Shown piece after piece: positions 36,770-44,835 of a stretch of DNA of 64,000 nt. The stretch is from Mucilaginibacter phenanthrenivorans (GTDB taxonomy: Bacteria; Bacteroidota; Bacteroidia; Sphingobacteriales; Sphingobacteriaceae), in contig NZ_JAHVAP010000003.1 of assembly GCF_024721155.1 (NCBI RefSeq), positions 620,001 to 684,000 of the forward strand, read 5' to 3'. The notes under the pieces were generated by a model. The model was not told the DNA's origin. It saw nothing but the letters and a program-made list of their open reading frames with translations, and did no database searches. Numbering within the stretch: the stretch's first letter is position 1; each line of letters starts with the position of its first letter. The position numbers and the translations under genes were made by a program.

Positions 36770-37177
36770 ATGACAACGAAAATCTCTTATGCAATCGCAT
36801 TTTTACTGGGCCTTGGAATGATTTTCCTGGGAGCCCGCTTTTTTTTCTCGCCTGAAGCAGCAACAGACGCATTCGGTATCCGCTTTAACGCCAACGGAGA
36901 TTACTCCTTTCATCACACCAAAGGTATCCGGGATATATTTTCCGGGATTTTGTTGTGCGCTTTGGTCTTGATGAACGAACGCCGGGCCCTGGGAGTGATG
37001 TTATTTGTGGCGACAATCATTCCGGTTTCCGACATGATTACTGTCCTTAGTAAAAGCTACACCAGTGTGCAGCAGGCGGTACCACATATCGTAGCCACCA
37101 TCATTTGTTCAGTGGTCGGCATACTGTTACTGACCGCTAAAAAAGCGACACCAAAACAACAGGAAATAGTAAACTAA
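36770..37177 (+). CDS. DUF4267-family membrane protein
   Basis: 135 residues, four hydrophobic helices (AIAFLLGLGMIFLGARFFF first; IICSVVGILLLTA last). The loop TKGIRDIFSGILL carries the Gly-x-Arg-Asp signature of the family. Function unknown. First gene of a cluster with a NIPSNAP protein nine bases downstream and a Crp-like regulator 80 bases further. A gene for a related small four-helix protein often sits next to regulators in Bacteroidota. Confidence 0.8.
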   Translation: MTTKISYAIAFLLGLGMIFLGARFFFSPEAATDAFGIRFNANGDYSFHHTKGIRDIFSGILLCALVLMNERRALGVMLFVATIIPVSDMITVLSKSYTSVQQAVPHIVATIICSVVGILLLTAKKATPKQQEIVN

Positions 37178-37185
37178 TCAACATC

Positions 37186-37491
37186 ATGGAACAATTAAGA
37201 ATTTACACGCTTGCCGATAAAGAAACAGCAGCACATTATTTTACAGTAAACTGGGCTAAACACAGGATAAACCTTCCGAAGTTTGGTTTTGCGGTCAAAG
37301 GTGTTTGGATCGGCAATACACCCGGCATCGCTAACCAGGTTATTGCCCTTGTATCTTTTCCGGACAATGCCGATGTCGACGAAATGACCGAATGCTATTT
37401 GAAAAGCCCGGAGTTTGCCGCCGATACAGCAGGTTTTGACAGAAACAAAATCATCCAGGTAGAAACTAAAATACTGAGGTCCGCAAGCTAA
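37186..37491 (+). CDS. NIPSNAP-family small protein
   Basis: 101 residues with the ferredoxin-like stress/NIPSNAP fold: QLRIYTLADKETAAHYFTVNW, then GFAVKGVWIG and VIALVSFPDNADVDEM. Such proteins are small dimeric alpha-beta barrels whose role is often unknown; some are monooxygenase-like. It is nine bases from the DUF4267 gene, so they share an mRNA and probably a pathway. Confidence 0.72.
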   Translation: MEQLRIYTLADKETAAHYFTVNWAKHRINLPKFGFAVKGVWIGNTPGIANQVIALVSFPDNADVDEMTECYLKSPEFAADTAGFDRNKIIQVETKILRSAS

Positions 37492-37571
37492 TGGTTTTGC
37501 CGCAGCAGAATTTAATACACAACGTGCCCGCAGGTTGTGTATTTTTGGTTTAACCCAATTCAAATGATGAT

Positions 37572-38150
37572 ATGATCAATAGCTTATTGAATAGCATACA
37601 AAAGGTGATTACGCTAAACGCCGAAGAGATAGCTATCGTGACTACTTTGTTTAAGGAGAAGACTTATAAAAAGGGCGAATTTTTTTTAGAAGAAGGGCGA
37701 ATTTGCAAACAAGTAGGATTTGTGGCAAAGGGATTGATGCGCTTCTATATTAATCAGGATGGGGAGGAAAAGATCTATGACTTTTCCCAGGAAAATGAAT
37801 TCGTATGCAATTATGAAAGTTTTCTTCCGCAGACCCCGTCTTCGAAAAATATCCAGGCTTTAGAGGACAGTGTCGTTTTTGTTATTTCGCATGCCGACCT
37901 GCAACTGTTTTATGCCAACGTTCGCGGAGGTGAACGTTTTGGCAGGATCGCCATTGAAATGGTCTTTTTAAAAATGCTGCAGGATATCAGTGCCTTATAT
38001 GCGGAAACGCCTGAATTGCGTTATGAGCGCTTTTTAAAAAACCATGCAGATTTGCAGCAAAGGATCTCCCAGTACCATATCGCCTCATTTGTCGGGGTAA
38101 AACCGCAATCACTCAGCCGCATCCGTAAAAGAATTTTTACCCAGTTCTGA
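37572..38150 (+). CDS. Crp/Fnr-family transcriptional regulator
   Basis: 192 residues. Cyclic-nucleotide-binding-like domain (about 15-125, FFLEEGRICKQVGFVAKGLMRFYIN) and a C-terminal HTH QYHIASFVGVKPQSLSRIRKR. It is codirectional with the DUF4267 and NIPSNAP genes and lies between the two copies of the GTTAACCC operator. It is the obvious candidate to bind that operator (inference). Confidence 0.88.
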   Translation: MINSLLNSIQKVITLNAEEIAIVTTLFKEKTYKKGEFFLEEGRICKQVGFVAKGLMRFYINQDGEEKIYDFSQENEFVCNYESFLPQTPSSKNIQALEDSVVFVISHADLQLFYANVRGGERFGRIAIEMVFLKMLQDISALYAETPELRYERFLKNHADLQQRISQYHIASFVGVKPQSLSRIRKRIFTQF

Positions 38151-38153
38151 TGA

Positions 38154-38198
38154 GTTAACCCGGGTGCATTATTCGGGGCGTTATCTCATGGAATTTTG
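38154..38198 (+). promoter_or_regulatory. Shared operator plus promoter, copy 2
   Basis: GTTAACCCGGGTGCAT at 38154-38169 and GAATTTTG at 38191-38198, again 21 bases apart, followed 28 bases later by the ATG of the truncated SDR. Confidence 0.6.
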
Positions 38199-38226
38199 CT
38201 TTATCAATCTAACAAAAAGCAAAAAA

Positions 38227-38262
38227 ATGATTTTAGTAACAGGAGCAACAGGGCATTTCGAA
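38227..38262 (+). pseudogene. 5' remnant of an NmrA/SDR-type gene
   Basis: ATG then ILVTGATGH, the start of an NAD(P)-binding Rossmann fold, with a good promoter. After about ten residues homology stops, and the DNA continues as a repeat element. The remaining frame to 38457 shows no SDR features. Confidence 0.65.
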
Positions 38263-38269
38263 ATTCAAA

Positions 38270-38300
38270 TCGCGCGTCATTGCGAGGGACGAAGCAACCT
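38270..38300. repeat. Dispersed repeat beginning GTCATTGCGAGG
   Basis: CGTCATTGCGAGGGACGAAG, a sequence I know as a dispersed intergenic repeat in several bacterial groups. It abuts the truncated SDR gene. The right limit of the element is not clear; unusual sequence continues to about 38510, including AAATTTTTCAG repeats. Confidence 0.5.
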
Positions 38301-38569
38301 CTACACAGGACAATCAAGGAACTTCAATATTTGGGGAAGGATACTGCGGCATACATGTTGGCCACTTAGCAAGCAGAGCACGGGTACCCTACCTCTTTTG
38401 GCCGGCGTGGATAATCGCACTAAAGGAGGGCATCTGAAAAATTGGCAAGTCATCTGAAAATTTTTCAGCTGTTAGCTGCAAATTTTTCAGGGTTAGGGTG
38501 CTGGCACAGGGCTTGTTAGTTATTCAATAGTTTAATTAACCCATTGTTCATTTATTAAATTAAAAGGCC

Positions 38570-39007
38570 ATGACCTTAGTTAAATTCAACAAAAACGGTA
38601 ACAACACATTAATGCCAGGCTTTAATGATGTTTTTGATTCTATTTTTAACGACAGCTTCTTTAGCGACCGGATGATCACTCGTGTTCCTGCCGTGAACAT
38701 CAGCGAAAGCGAGAACAATTATCATGTAGAACTCGCCGCTCCGGGCTTAAAGAAAGAAGATTTCAAGCTGAACCTGGAACGGAACCAGCTGAGCATTTCG
38801 GTAGAAACTTCTTCCGAACAGGCAGACAACCAAAAGAATTACAGCAAACGCGAATACAGCTACAGTTCCTTCGTACGTTCATTTACCTTGCCTGACAGCG
38901 CTGATCACAGCAATATCGAGGCCAACTATACCGATGGTATCCTCCGCATCGATATCGCCAAGCGCGAAGAAGCCAAAGCGGTGCGCCGCCAGATCGAGAT
39001 CAAATAA
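38570..39007 (+). CDS. Hsp20/alpha-crystallin small heat-shock protein
   Basis: 145 residues. The alpha-crystallin domain spans about 40-140 (VPAVNISESENNYHVELAAPGLKK, GILRIDIAKREE) with an N-terminal arm that contains the FNDVFDSIFNDSFF segment. It acts as an ATP-independent holdase that keeps unfolded proteins soluble. No C-terminal IxI motif is seen; the chain ends RRQIEIK, and IEI may play that role. Monocistronic. Confidence 0.93.
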   Translation: MTLVKFNKNGNNTLMPGFNDVFDSIFNDSFFSDRMITRVPAVNISESENNYHVELAAPGLKKEDFKLNLERNQLSISVETSSEQADNQKNYSKREYSYSSFVRSFTLPDSADHSNIEANYTDGILRIDIAKREEAKAVRRQIEIK

Positions 39008-39071
39008 GTGTAACTAGTTTTTAAATCAAGAGGGCTCCTGTTTGCGGGGGCTCTTTGAATTTAATACCGCT

Positions 39072-39371
39072 ATGAAAACACAGTTCCATATCTTATTGAG
39101 TTTGAAAACCCCGCAGGGTTTCATGGATTATGGTCAGTATTTCTTCGGGAACGACAGCGAGGTTGCTTATGCGCTGTTCCGGCAGTTAAAAGGCAGCGAA
39201 ATTATAAAAGATAATTGCCTGCTGCATATCGATCTGATGGAAACCGTAGACCAATTGCCTGTGAAGATCAAAACGATCTGCTGCACGCTGGAAGAACTCG
39301 GTTGTAACTGCAAACTGATCGCACGGGAAATGTTCCGTTTAACGAACATGGAGGAAATGAAAGGCTGCTGA
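39072..39371 (+). CDS. Conserved hypothetical small protein
   Basis: 99 residues from the ATG at 39072 (MKTQFHILLSLKTPQGF). It has a mixed alpha-beta pattern with Cys residues near the C terminus (IKTICCTLEELGCNCKLI). I recognise it only as a small protein often found near Hsp20 genes in Bacteroidota; this is weak memory. It is codirectional with hsp20 (65 bases). Confidence 0.6.
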   Translation: MKTQFHILLSLKTPQGFMDYGQYFFGNDSEVAYALFRQLKGSEIIKDNCLLHIDLMETVDQLPVKIKTICCTLEELGCNCKLIAREMFRLTNMEEMKGC

Positions 39372-39380
39372 TTTTCCCCA

Positions 39381-39446
39381 GCTACCGTAAGCGTTTTATC
39401 GCTGCCGCAAGGCTCCAGCCTCGTGGCCCGCTGCTTGGTAAACAAG
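39381..39446 (+). repeat. REP element 1, left of RAYT
   Basis: GCTACCGTAAGCG, then GCTGCCGCAAGGCTCCAGCC and GTGGCCCGCTGCTTGG. The core hairpin is GCCGCAAGGC/GCCTCGTGGC. It is in opposite orientation to REP 2. Confidence 0.75.
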
Positions 39447-39479
39447 CGAGAAGTAACCCGTCCAAAGGTAATCCGTTGC

Positions 39480-40025
39480 TTAATCAATAATAACTTTAAC
39501 CAACCCCTTTATGCCGCAATAATCTCTTGCACTGCTGTATAAATATTCATAATCATTTTCAACAAAACCTGCTTCCACAGGGTTGTTATGCGTATAATCC
39601 ATTTTTTGCTGGATAACCTGCGGACTCCATAGCTCTATCGGCTGGTTGTGCTGTTGCCAAAACTGGTTTTTGGTATTATTTGAATTGACTGCAGCAGCTT
39701 TTTTAAACGAATTCAGCAGCCATTCGCGCCTGCTCTCCTGCATATTTTCTTCAATAAGTGCAATCAGTTTTTTTGAGGTAAAGGATTTAAAGTCCCTTAT
39801 TAATTCTTCGGGCTTTTGAAGGATTGATCTAAAAACCAAATGAACATGGCTTGGCATTATACACCAGGCATATATTTCCATACCCTTTTCATCAACACAA
39901 CGGTTCAAGTTTTCAACTATGCAATCAAAATACAAACGCCTTACAAATACATCTACCCAAAATACTGTTGCAAAACTTATAAAATATAACCCCTCGGGGT
40001 TGTGGAACTTATAATTACGGCTCAT
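39480..40025 (-). CDS. REP-associated tyrosine transposase (RAYT, IS200/Y1-like)
   Basis: 181 residues. The Y1 HUH nuclease has HVHLV (about residue 60, HUH) and a candidate catalytic Tyr in MDYTHNNPVEAGFV (about 145). RAYTs cut REP hairpins as single strands and are thought to have spread REPs around the genome. Here inverted REP copies lie 33 and 46 bases outside the gene. The C-terminal extension is typical of domesticated RAYTs. It appears intact. Confidence 0.9.
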   Translation of the reverse strand: MSRNYKFHNPEGLYFISFATVFWVDVFVRRLYFDCIVENLNRCVDEKGMEIYAWCIMPSHVHLVFRSILQKPEELIRDFKSFTSKKLIALIEENMQESRREWLLNSFKKAAAVNSNNTKNQFWQQHNQPIELWSPQVIQQKMDYTHNNPVEAGFVENDYEYLYSSARDYCGIKGLVKVIID

Positions 40026-40070
40026 GCATTAAAAGTAAAAATTTTACTTAACATCATACTTCTGAGCATG

Positions 40071-40135
40071 TTGGTTACCAAGCAGCGGGCCACAAGGCAG
40101 GAGCCTTGCGGCAGCGAAAAGGCTCTTGCGGGAGC
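40071..40135 (-). repeat. REP element 2, right of RAYT
   Basis: On minus: GCTGCCGCAAGGCTCCTGCC, then TTGTGGCCCGCTGCTTGG and TAACCAA. Inverted relative to REP 1, so the RAYT gene is bracketed. Confidence 0.78.
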
Positions 40136-40160
40136 GGGGGCGACCGTTTGAGGACTACAG

Positions 40161-40547
40161 CTAAGCATTATTTAGCACTTTCTGTACTAATTCGCATATT
40201 TTTATGGTCTGGTTGCCTTTAGCAATAAAGTCATTTGCACCGCATGCAATCACCCTTTGCCTGGCAGTTGGGTCTAGAATGGATGAATGAGCGATAATTT
40301 TTATTTCGGGCCAGTGTAACTTAATAAGTTTCACCGTCCGGAAGCCATCCATAATGGGCATTTCCAAATCGACTATAATCAAGTTAGGAAATAACAATGA
40401 CTCCTGTAATTGACAAATGCAATCTGCCCCGTTTTTAGCTTCAAAAGCTAAATTGTAATTATTCTTTGTCAGAAGAAAGCGTAGTAGTACCCGATAAACC
40501 TGGTCATCGTCGACGATAGCAATAAGCGGCTTTTCTGGTATCAACAT
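40161..40547 (-). CDS. Stand-alone response-regulator receiver domain
   Basis: 128 residues, a single CheY-like domain. Phospho-acceptor Asp in LIIVDLEMPIMDG (about 60), the acidic pair VDDDQ at 12-16, Ser in AHSSILDP, Lys in IAKGN. There is no output domain, so it acts by phosphorelay or protein binding. No histidine kinase is adjacent. Next on the same strand upstream are a 48-codon membrane peptide gene and a zinc-ribbon gene. Confidence 0.9.
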   Translation of the reverse strand: MLIPEKPLIAIVDDDQVYRVLLRFLLTKNNYNLAFEAKNGADCICQLQESLLFPNLIIVDLEMPIMDGFRTVKLIKLHWPEIKIIAHSSILDPTARQRVIACGANDFIAKGNQTIKICELVQKVLNNA

Positions 40548-40592
40548 ATCGATTTTTATTTAATTAGATCATTGCCACAGCATCGGCTGGGT

Positions 40593-40739
40593 CTATATGT
40601 GTTTTTTCCTATCTTTTAAAACCTTGTGCTGTACGGCAATTATCTTTAACAACAAGCCAATGGTTGTGTACATGGCAATGTTCTGCCAAATGTTACCCAC
40701 ACTTAATTCCGTTTTGAGAAATTGTAGAACATCTGTCAT
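40593..40739 (-). CDS. 48-residue single-pass membrane peptide
   Basis: ATG at 40739, stop TAG at 40593. The sequence starts MTDVLQFLKTELSVGNIW, then a hydrophobic helix (IAMYTTIGLLLKIIAV), and ends with a basic tail (DRKKHI). It lies between the zinc-ribbon and receiver genes on the same strand. No clear family. The tidy charge layout (acidic, hydrophobic, basic) argues for a real gene. Confidence 0.5.
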   Translation of the reverse strand: MTDVLQFLKTELSVGNIWQNIAMYTTIGLLLKIIAVQHKVLKDRKKHI

Positions 40740-40849
40740 AATAATCGTCGCGTTAAGCTGAGGGTATTTTCATTATTTCGACCTAAAACTTTCTATAGGT
40801 ATATGGTATTGATCGGTTATAGTGAAATCATTGCCAGGGCTAATGTTTC

Positions 40850-41245
40850 TTATGGCTTTTCCTGTAGCTTCGGTGGTTTCATCCATCGTTTCCGCAAGCA
40901 TCTATAGCATAAGTATCGTCGAACAGGTAGCCAAAACAGGAATGCCTTTATAAAAGAGGGACGGGGTATGCGTTGCATTTCTTCGCCACACTTTCTACAG
41001 CAGACGTTGGCGTTCATGTGTGTAGTCGCGGATGTAAAGAGTTTGTTTGTCATTATATGGTTAATTTGCTTGGTAATTGATATAGTAGGGCATTTCGTAT
41101 TTGAATTGCGGAGCATTGAATCAAGCTGAAAAAGGTTGCCAGGGAAAGTATTTTTTAATATTTTGCGCATGAGCATGTCACCATCGACATGCAGCACGGA
41201 AAGGGGTTTGGTTAACGCATAGTTTTCTTGACTGGGTTGTTCCAT
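40850..41245 (-). CDS. Small zinc-ribbon protein with receiver-like N terminus
   Basis: 131 residues if started at 41245. The second half (from about 78) has two CxxC pairs, CRKCGEE and CYRCLRK, around a hydrophobic FLFWLPVRRYL, typical of small Bacteroidota zinc-ribbon membrane-associated proteins. An inner ATG at 41053 would give 67 residues containing just this part. The first half has SVLHVDGDMLMRKILKNTF, like the first strand and helix of a receiver domain that then stops. So either it is a chimera or the upstream part is a remnant and the true gene starts at 41053. Confidence 0.5.
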   Translation of the reverse strand: MEQPSQENYALTKPLSVLHVDGDMLMRKILKNTFPGNLFQLDSMLRNSNTKCPTISITKQINHIMTNKLFTSATTHMNANVCCRKCGEEMQRIPRPSFIKAFLFWLPVRRYLCYRCLRKRWMKPPKLQEKP

Positions 41246-41382
41246 TGAAAAATAGTTCTATATTAATTTTTCACTATACTGGTGCAAGCAATGCATCGGA
41301 TATTTGCTATCAGCATTAGGTTGCACGAGTCATATTGTAAGTGCTCGATTATTTTTAACGATCCGGATCGGATAAAATCCGT

Positions 41383-41582
41383 AGTCTATTACAGACTTAT
41401 TTTAACTTTTTAATACTTGTACTTAAGACACTTAAAATGCAAAAGACTCGAGAATGCTTGGATAATACTTGAAGAAGCGAAAAAAAATCAAGCGCTTAAA
41501 TTGTCTAATAAAGAGTTGTTTAACTTTTATTTAACCCAATAATATTCTATATTTGCTCATCCGGTAGTAGTCTGTAATAGAC
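41383..41582. repeat. Inverted repeat and promoter region upstream of the integrase
   Basis: GTCTATTACAGACT at 41384-41397 and its exact complement AGTCTGTAATAGAC at 41569-41582; each is also partly self-complementary. A -7-like TATATTTG lies between them at 41548-41555. The repeats could be recombinase or repressor sites. The flank 41246-41382 has nothing else recognised. Confidence 0.6.
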
Positions 41583-41626
41583 CAATATTCTCGCTAAATT
41601 CGCTGTGAATTAAGACGATACTTTTC

Positions 41627-42865
41627 ATGATTACTTTTTCATTTAAATTGGCTGGCGAATCTGCGTCTAGCGCTATACTATTGGAACTCAATGATGGTCA
41701 TGGTCAGAGTCACCATGTGCCTACCTTACTTCGTATTGCAAAGGAAAAGTGGGATGAGCAAAAACAACGCCCAGCTAACATCTACCTTAAAATTTGCAAG
41801 AAATTGAATAAACGCCTGGATAAACTGAGGATATGTATATCTACTTACCTTAACTCTATAGACTGGAATTTTGAAAAGATCTCGTTACGGGCAATCAAAA
41901 GCAGGATGAAGGAAGATAGCTCCTCCCAGGGCGTTCAATATCTCCCGGAAAGTCTTCTGTCGAGTATGGATAGTTATATTCGATCCCGCTCACACCTCAT
42001 TTGTAAATCTACCTATAAGAGGTACATAGTGTTTTTCAATCTATTGCAGCGTTTTGAGGGAAACCGAATGCGTCATATAATGATAGAGCACGTAAACTCA
42101 ACTTTCGTTAGGGAATTTCTTGAATTTTGTAAACAGGAATCTTATAATAACAGTACCGCATATCGCACGATCAACTTTATCAAAACCGTTCTCAACCACC
42201 TTGAAAAACGGGGTGTCCGTACTTTTGCCTATGAGCTTGAACTGCCCAAACCAGAGAAACGTAAACCATTTATTACACTAACGGAAGATGAATTGGTGAA
42301 GATCAAACGAATGGACATCCCCCCCACTCTCCAGGCAGCAAGAGACTGGCTGGTCATTAGCTGTTATACCGGGCAGCGGGTTTCTGATTTCATGGAGTTT
42401 GAAAAGGCGATGATCCAGCAGGTGGCAGGCCAAGAATGTATATCTTTTGTGCAAAAGAAGACACAACAAAATGTTATGCTACCCTTGCACCCGGCAGTAC
42501 AGGTAATCAAATCACATAATGGCGAGAATTTTCCTGAGAAACTTTCTGCTAAAAGATATAATGAACTTATCAAGGAAGTAGTGCGTTTAGCCGGAATCGA
42601 TAATCTGGTAAGAGTAGGGAAAAGAATGGGCTTCAGGGTATCAACAGAAATGATTCCCAAATGGCAAGCTGTCACGAGTCACATCGGACGCCGCAGCTTT
42701 GCGTCCAATTTCTATGGAAAAATCCCTACCGCACTGTTGATGGAAGCAACTGGACACAGTTCTGAGCAAATGTTTCACCGCTATATAAATCATGTTGACA
42801 TAGAAAGGATATGCTCTTTGCGGTTGTACTTTGAACAAACCTATAAAAGCAAGTTTGCGACCTGA
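41627..42865 (+). CDS. Tyrosine recombinase / site-specific integrase
   Basis: 412 residues. An N-terminal SAM-like core-binding domain (about 105-210) precedes the catalytic domain with Arg in CYTGQRVSDF (about 247), His-x-x-Arg in SHIGRRSFASN, His in ATGHSSEQ and the nucleophile Tyr in MFHRYINH near the C terminus. All key residues are present, so it is probably active. It is typical of Bacteroidota integrative elements and conjugative transposons. No relaxase, phage or conjugation gene is nearby. A tRNA 3' fragment lies about 2 kb away at 44836. Confidence 0.92.
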   Translation: MITFSFKLAGESASSAILLELNDGHGQSHHVPTLLRIAKEKWDEQKQRPANIYLKICKKLNKRLDKLRICISTYLNSIDWNFEKISLRAIKSRMKEDSSSQGVQYLPESLLSSMDSYIRSRSHLICKSTYKRYIVFFNLLQRFEGNRMRHIMIEHVNSTFVREFLEFCKQESYNNSTAYRTINFIKTVLNHLEKRGVRTFAYELELPKPEKRKPFITLTEDELVKIKRMDIPPTLQAARDWLVISCYTGQRVSDFMEFEKAMIQQVAGQECISFVQKKTQQNVMLPLHPAVQVIKSHNGENFPEKLSAKRYNELIKEVVRLAGIDNLVRVGKRMGFRVSTEMIPKWQAVTSHIGRRSFASNFYGKIPTALLMEATGHSSEQMFHRYINHVDIERICSLRLYFEQTYKSKFAT

Positions 42866-42936
42866 ATAGTGTTGGCAAGATTGTTCCGTTTATTAAGCTT
42901 TAGTAGAGCTTACATAACAACTTAACGGGAATGTTT

Positions 42937-43110
42937 TTATAAATATTGACCAATCAGCACTTTCAAATTGGGATCACTTGGACGTGGCGCATCATCACTT
43001 AGTATCTTTCCGTCTTTTCCTATTAATATATAACGTGGAATCACATTAACTTTATAATGCTTTACAAATTATGCCTGATCGGCATTTAATAATTGGAGAA
43101 ATGGAGTTCA
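42937..43110 (-). pseudogene. C-terminal fragment of a thioredoxin-like (TlpA/ResA) protein
   Basis: On minus from about 43065 to the stop at 42937 it reads FVKHYKVNVIPRYILIGKDG and on to VLIGQYL, with the family's cis-Pro segment VIPRY. The frame is cut by a TAA directly upstream of FVKH, and the upstream part (QLLNADQA) still looks related. The N-terminal CxxC half is missing. Confidence 0.75.
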
Positions 43111-43357
43111 TGAAAATGAAAAATATCTAATTGCTTGCATTCCGTTCGTCCGTAACTTAATTCAATTTAAGGATGGTAATAGTAAGGATTACAAGTTACT
43201 TACGAATATTCTCCATCAAAAAGAACAGGACGGTGATGTTAAGTCAACGGCGGATATGTGTATTTCCGATCTTGAGCTAGTATTCAGGAATATAATCATC
43301 CAGATTAGGTTGCCTAGTGTAAGTGGTACAAATAGACATTCTTCTTTTTCGATATAA
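43079..43357 (+). pseudogene. N-terminally truncated gene fragment
   Basis: Open for about 92 codons to a TAA at 43355, with ENEKYLIACIPFVRNLIQF and SKDYKLLTNILHQKEQDG, but without an upstream ATG. Protein-like composition; family unknown. It may be a remnant joined here by recombination, or a chance frame. Confidence 0.35.
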
Positions 43358-43453
43358 AAATGTATTAATTATTCCTTTCCAATAATATCTTTAGCACTTA
43401 CAATAACCTGTAAATCCTCCAAAAAGTTCGACATTTCGCGCGTTCCCTCTACT

Positions 43454-43487
43454 AAGCCGCTTTACGAAAGTAGAGCGGCTTTTTTTT
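43454..43487 (+). terminator. Intrinsic terminator
   Basis: AAGCCGCT, 12-base loop, AGCGGCTT then eight Ts. Confidence 0.75.
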
Positions 43488-43497
43488 ATGAATTTTC

Positions 43498-43547
43498 GCG
43501 AGTGTGGGCACTCGCAACTATTTTCGGTTAAGCGTGGACGCTTAACC
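43498..43547. repeat. Two adjacent hairpins with TGGG and TGGA loops
   Basis: GCGAGTG-TGGG-CACTCGC at 43498-43515 and GGTTAAGCG-TGGA-CGCTTAACC at 43526-43547, both perfect, ten bases apart, just after a terminator. Confidence 0.8.
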
Positions 43548-43587
43548 GGGCGGGTTTTAAATTGCTGTTTTTGTCGTTATTAAAGTA

Positions 43588-43737
43588 TTAATTTGCAGTT
43601 AATTTACCTAAAAGATATAAGAAATCCTGGATTTCTTCGGCTTCTTTTACAGATATTTTTAAGCCATTTTGTTCTAGACTTTTGACAGTAAGTTGAGGAG
43701 TGACGTTCCTCTTTTCGGATAGTTGTGACTATGGAGG
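43588..43737 (-). pseudogene. Fragment of a small mobile-element protein
   Basis: On minus the frame reads KSLEQNGLKISVKEAEEIQD, then FLYLLGKLTAN and a stop at 43588. This L-x-x-NG-x-x-(I/V)S-x-x-EAE pattern is a widespread small helical protein of Bacteroidota mobile regions. The upstream end runs into a TAG with no start codon, so the N terminus is lost. Confidence 0.5.
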
Positions 43738-44031
43738 TCTTCTATGATGTCGAAACTAAATCGAATGCCTACGCAAAATATTCGGTGAATAGCTGGAGAT
43801 CCGGGAGGGCTTGACCATGCGATTCCGTAGGATACAGAACGCCGATTTGTGTAATTTGATTTTAAAACCATAATTTAATATCAGTAAATTAGCTTATTCA
43901 ATGTGATACAGAAATGAATTTTCAATTTTCCGGAACACGATGGTCTATTTATCCGGAATACCTATTGAGCAATGCAATTTGTAATAATATTGTATTGCTT
44001 TTCTAACGTTACAACCAACATTGACAAGCAA

Positions 44032-44820
44032 ATGAATGCTATTAAAAAAATATTTCTAATTATATCTTTTATTGGTAGCTCACCCTCGTTTATCTGTGGC
44101 CAATCGACATTTCCTTTGAAGCCGATTGAAGACCCGGGTGTAATTCTTAAAAGCGAGGTGGACTTATTAAGATATAATCAAGATTACTTAAGACTATCTG
44201 AAGATTTTATAGGATTTGATAATTCGAATCGTCGAATAGATAAACGAACTTTCTTTAAGCTTTTTTCAGAAGGAGATTATCTGCCCTTGCGACTTATATC
44301 CAAAAATAAGCTGGCTTGTTATAAATTGTATAAGGTGAGCTCTGCGTTGAATGATGGTATCTTAAGTATTTTGAAAGACTGGGGTGAACTTGATTACAAG
44401 TATTTTAAAATGGAGGGGCGTAAATTACCGGGATTTGATTTTCGCGATATTCAAGGAAACATTTACAACCGCGAAACAACCCGGAATAAAACTGTAGTTA
44501 TTAAGTGCTGGTATTTGGCCTGTAGTGCTTGCAGAGAAGAAATACCAACCCTGAATAAAATTGTAGATCAATATCGAAAAAGGAAAGATATTGTTTTTAT
44601 CAGCCTGGTTTTTGACTCGAAAGATGATCTCCAAAAATTTTCTAAGGACAATATCTTCAAATATGCATTAATTCCGAATCAAAAAAATTACCTGATGAAC
44701 GAATTGAAAATTTATCTATATCCAACACAAATGATAATTAATAAGCAAGGTTTAATTTCAAAAGTTTTGGTCGGTTCTGATGAACTTGCATCAATAATAA
44801 ACACAGAAGCCTCGAAATAA
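44032..44820 (+). CDS. TlpA/redoxin-family thiol-disulphide protein
   Basis: 262 residues from the ATG at 44032 (MNAIKKIFLIISFIGSS). Signal peptide, then an N-terminal region of about 100 residues without known domain, then a thioredoxin fold (about 130-258) with CxxC in LACSACREEIP and the cis-Pro loop YPTQMII. It probably reduces or oxidises periplasmic thiols. An extra 20 upstream codons are open but poor. It lies in the degraded island, and a fragment of a related protein sits 900 bases upstream. Confidence 0.85.
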   Translation: MNAIKKIFLIISFIGSSPSFICGQSTFPLKPIEDPGVILKSEVDLLRYNQDYLRLSEDFIGFDNSNRRIDKRTFFKLFSEGDYLPLRLISKNKLACYKLYKVSSALNDGILSILKDWGELDYKYFKMEGRKLPGFDFRDIQGNIYNRETTRNKTVVIKCWYLACSACREEIPTLNKIVDQYRKRKDIVFISLVFDSKDDLQKFSKDNIFKYALIPNQKNYLMNELKIYLYPTQMIINKQGLISKVLVGSDELASIINTEASK

Positions 44821-44835
44821 TAATATCAATAAGCT

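Larger units (their letters stand above)
42866..43971. other. Degraded region after the integrase
   Basis: About 1.1 kb without an intact gene. It contains fragments of three minus- or plus-strand genes, a terminator and two paired hairpins (each listed). Sequence at 43740-43970 shows nothing recognised. Confidence 0.6.

Noticed and set aside
38164..38457. 97-codon gene downstream of the Crp-like gene
   Set aside because: Only the ten residues after the ATG at 38227 resemble a protein; the rest reads through a repeat element.
43674..43871. 65-codon minus-strand frame
   Set aside because: A different minus-strand frame in the same DNA matches a known small protein pattern, and this one does not.
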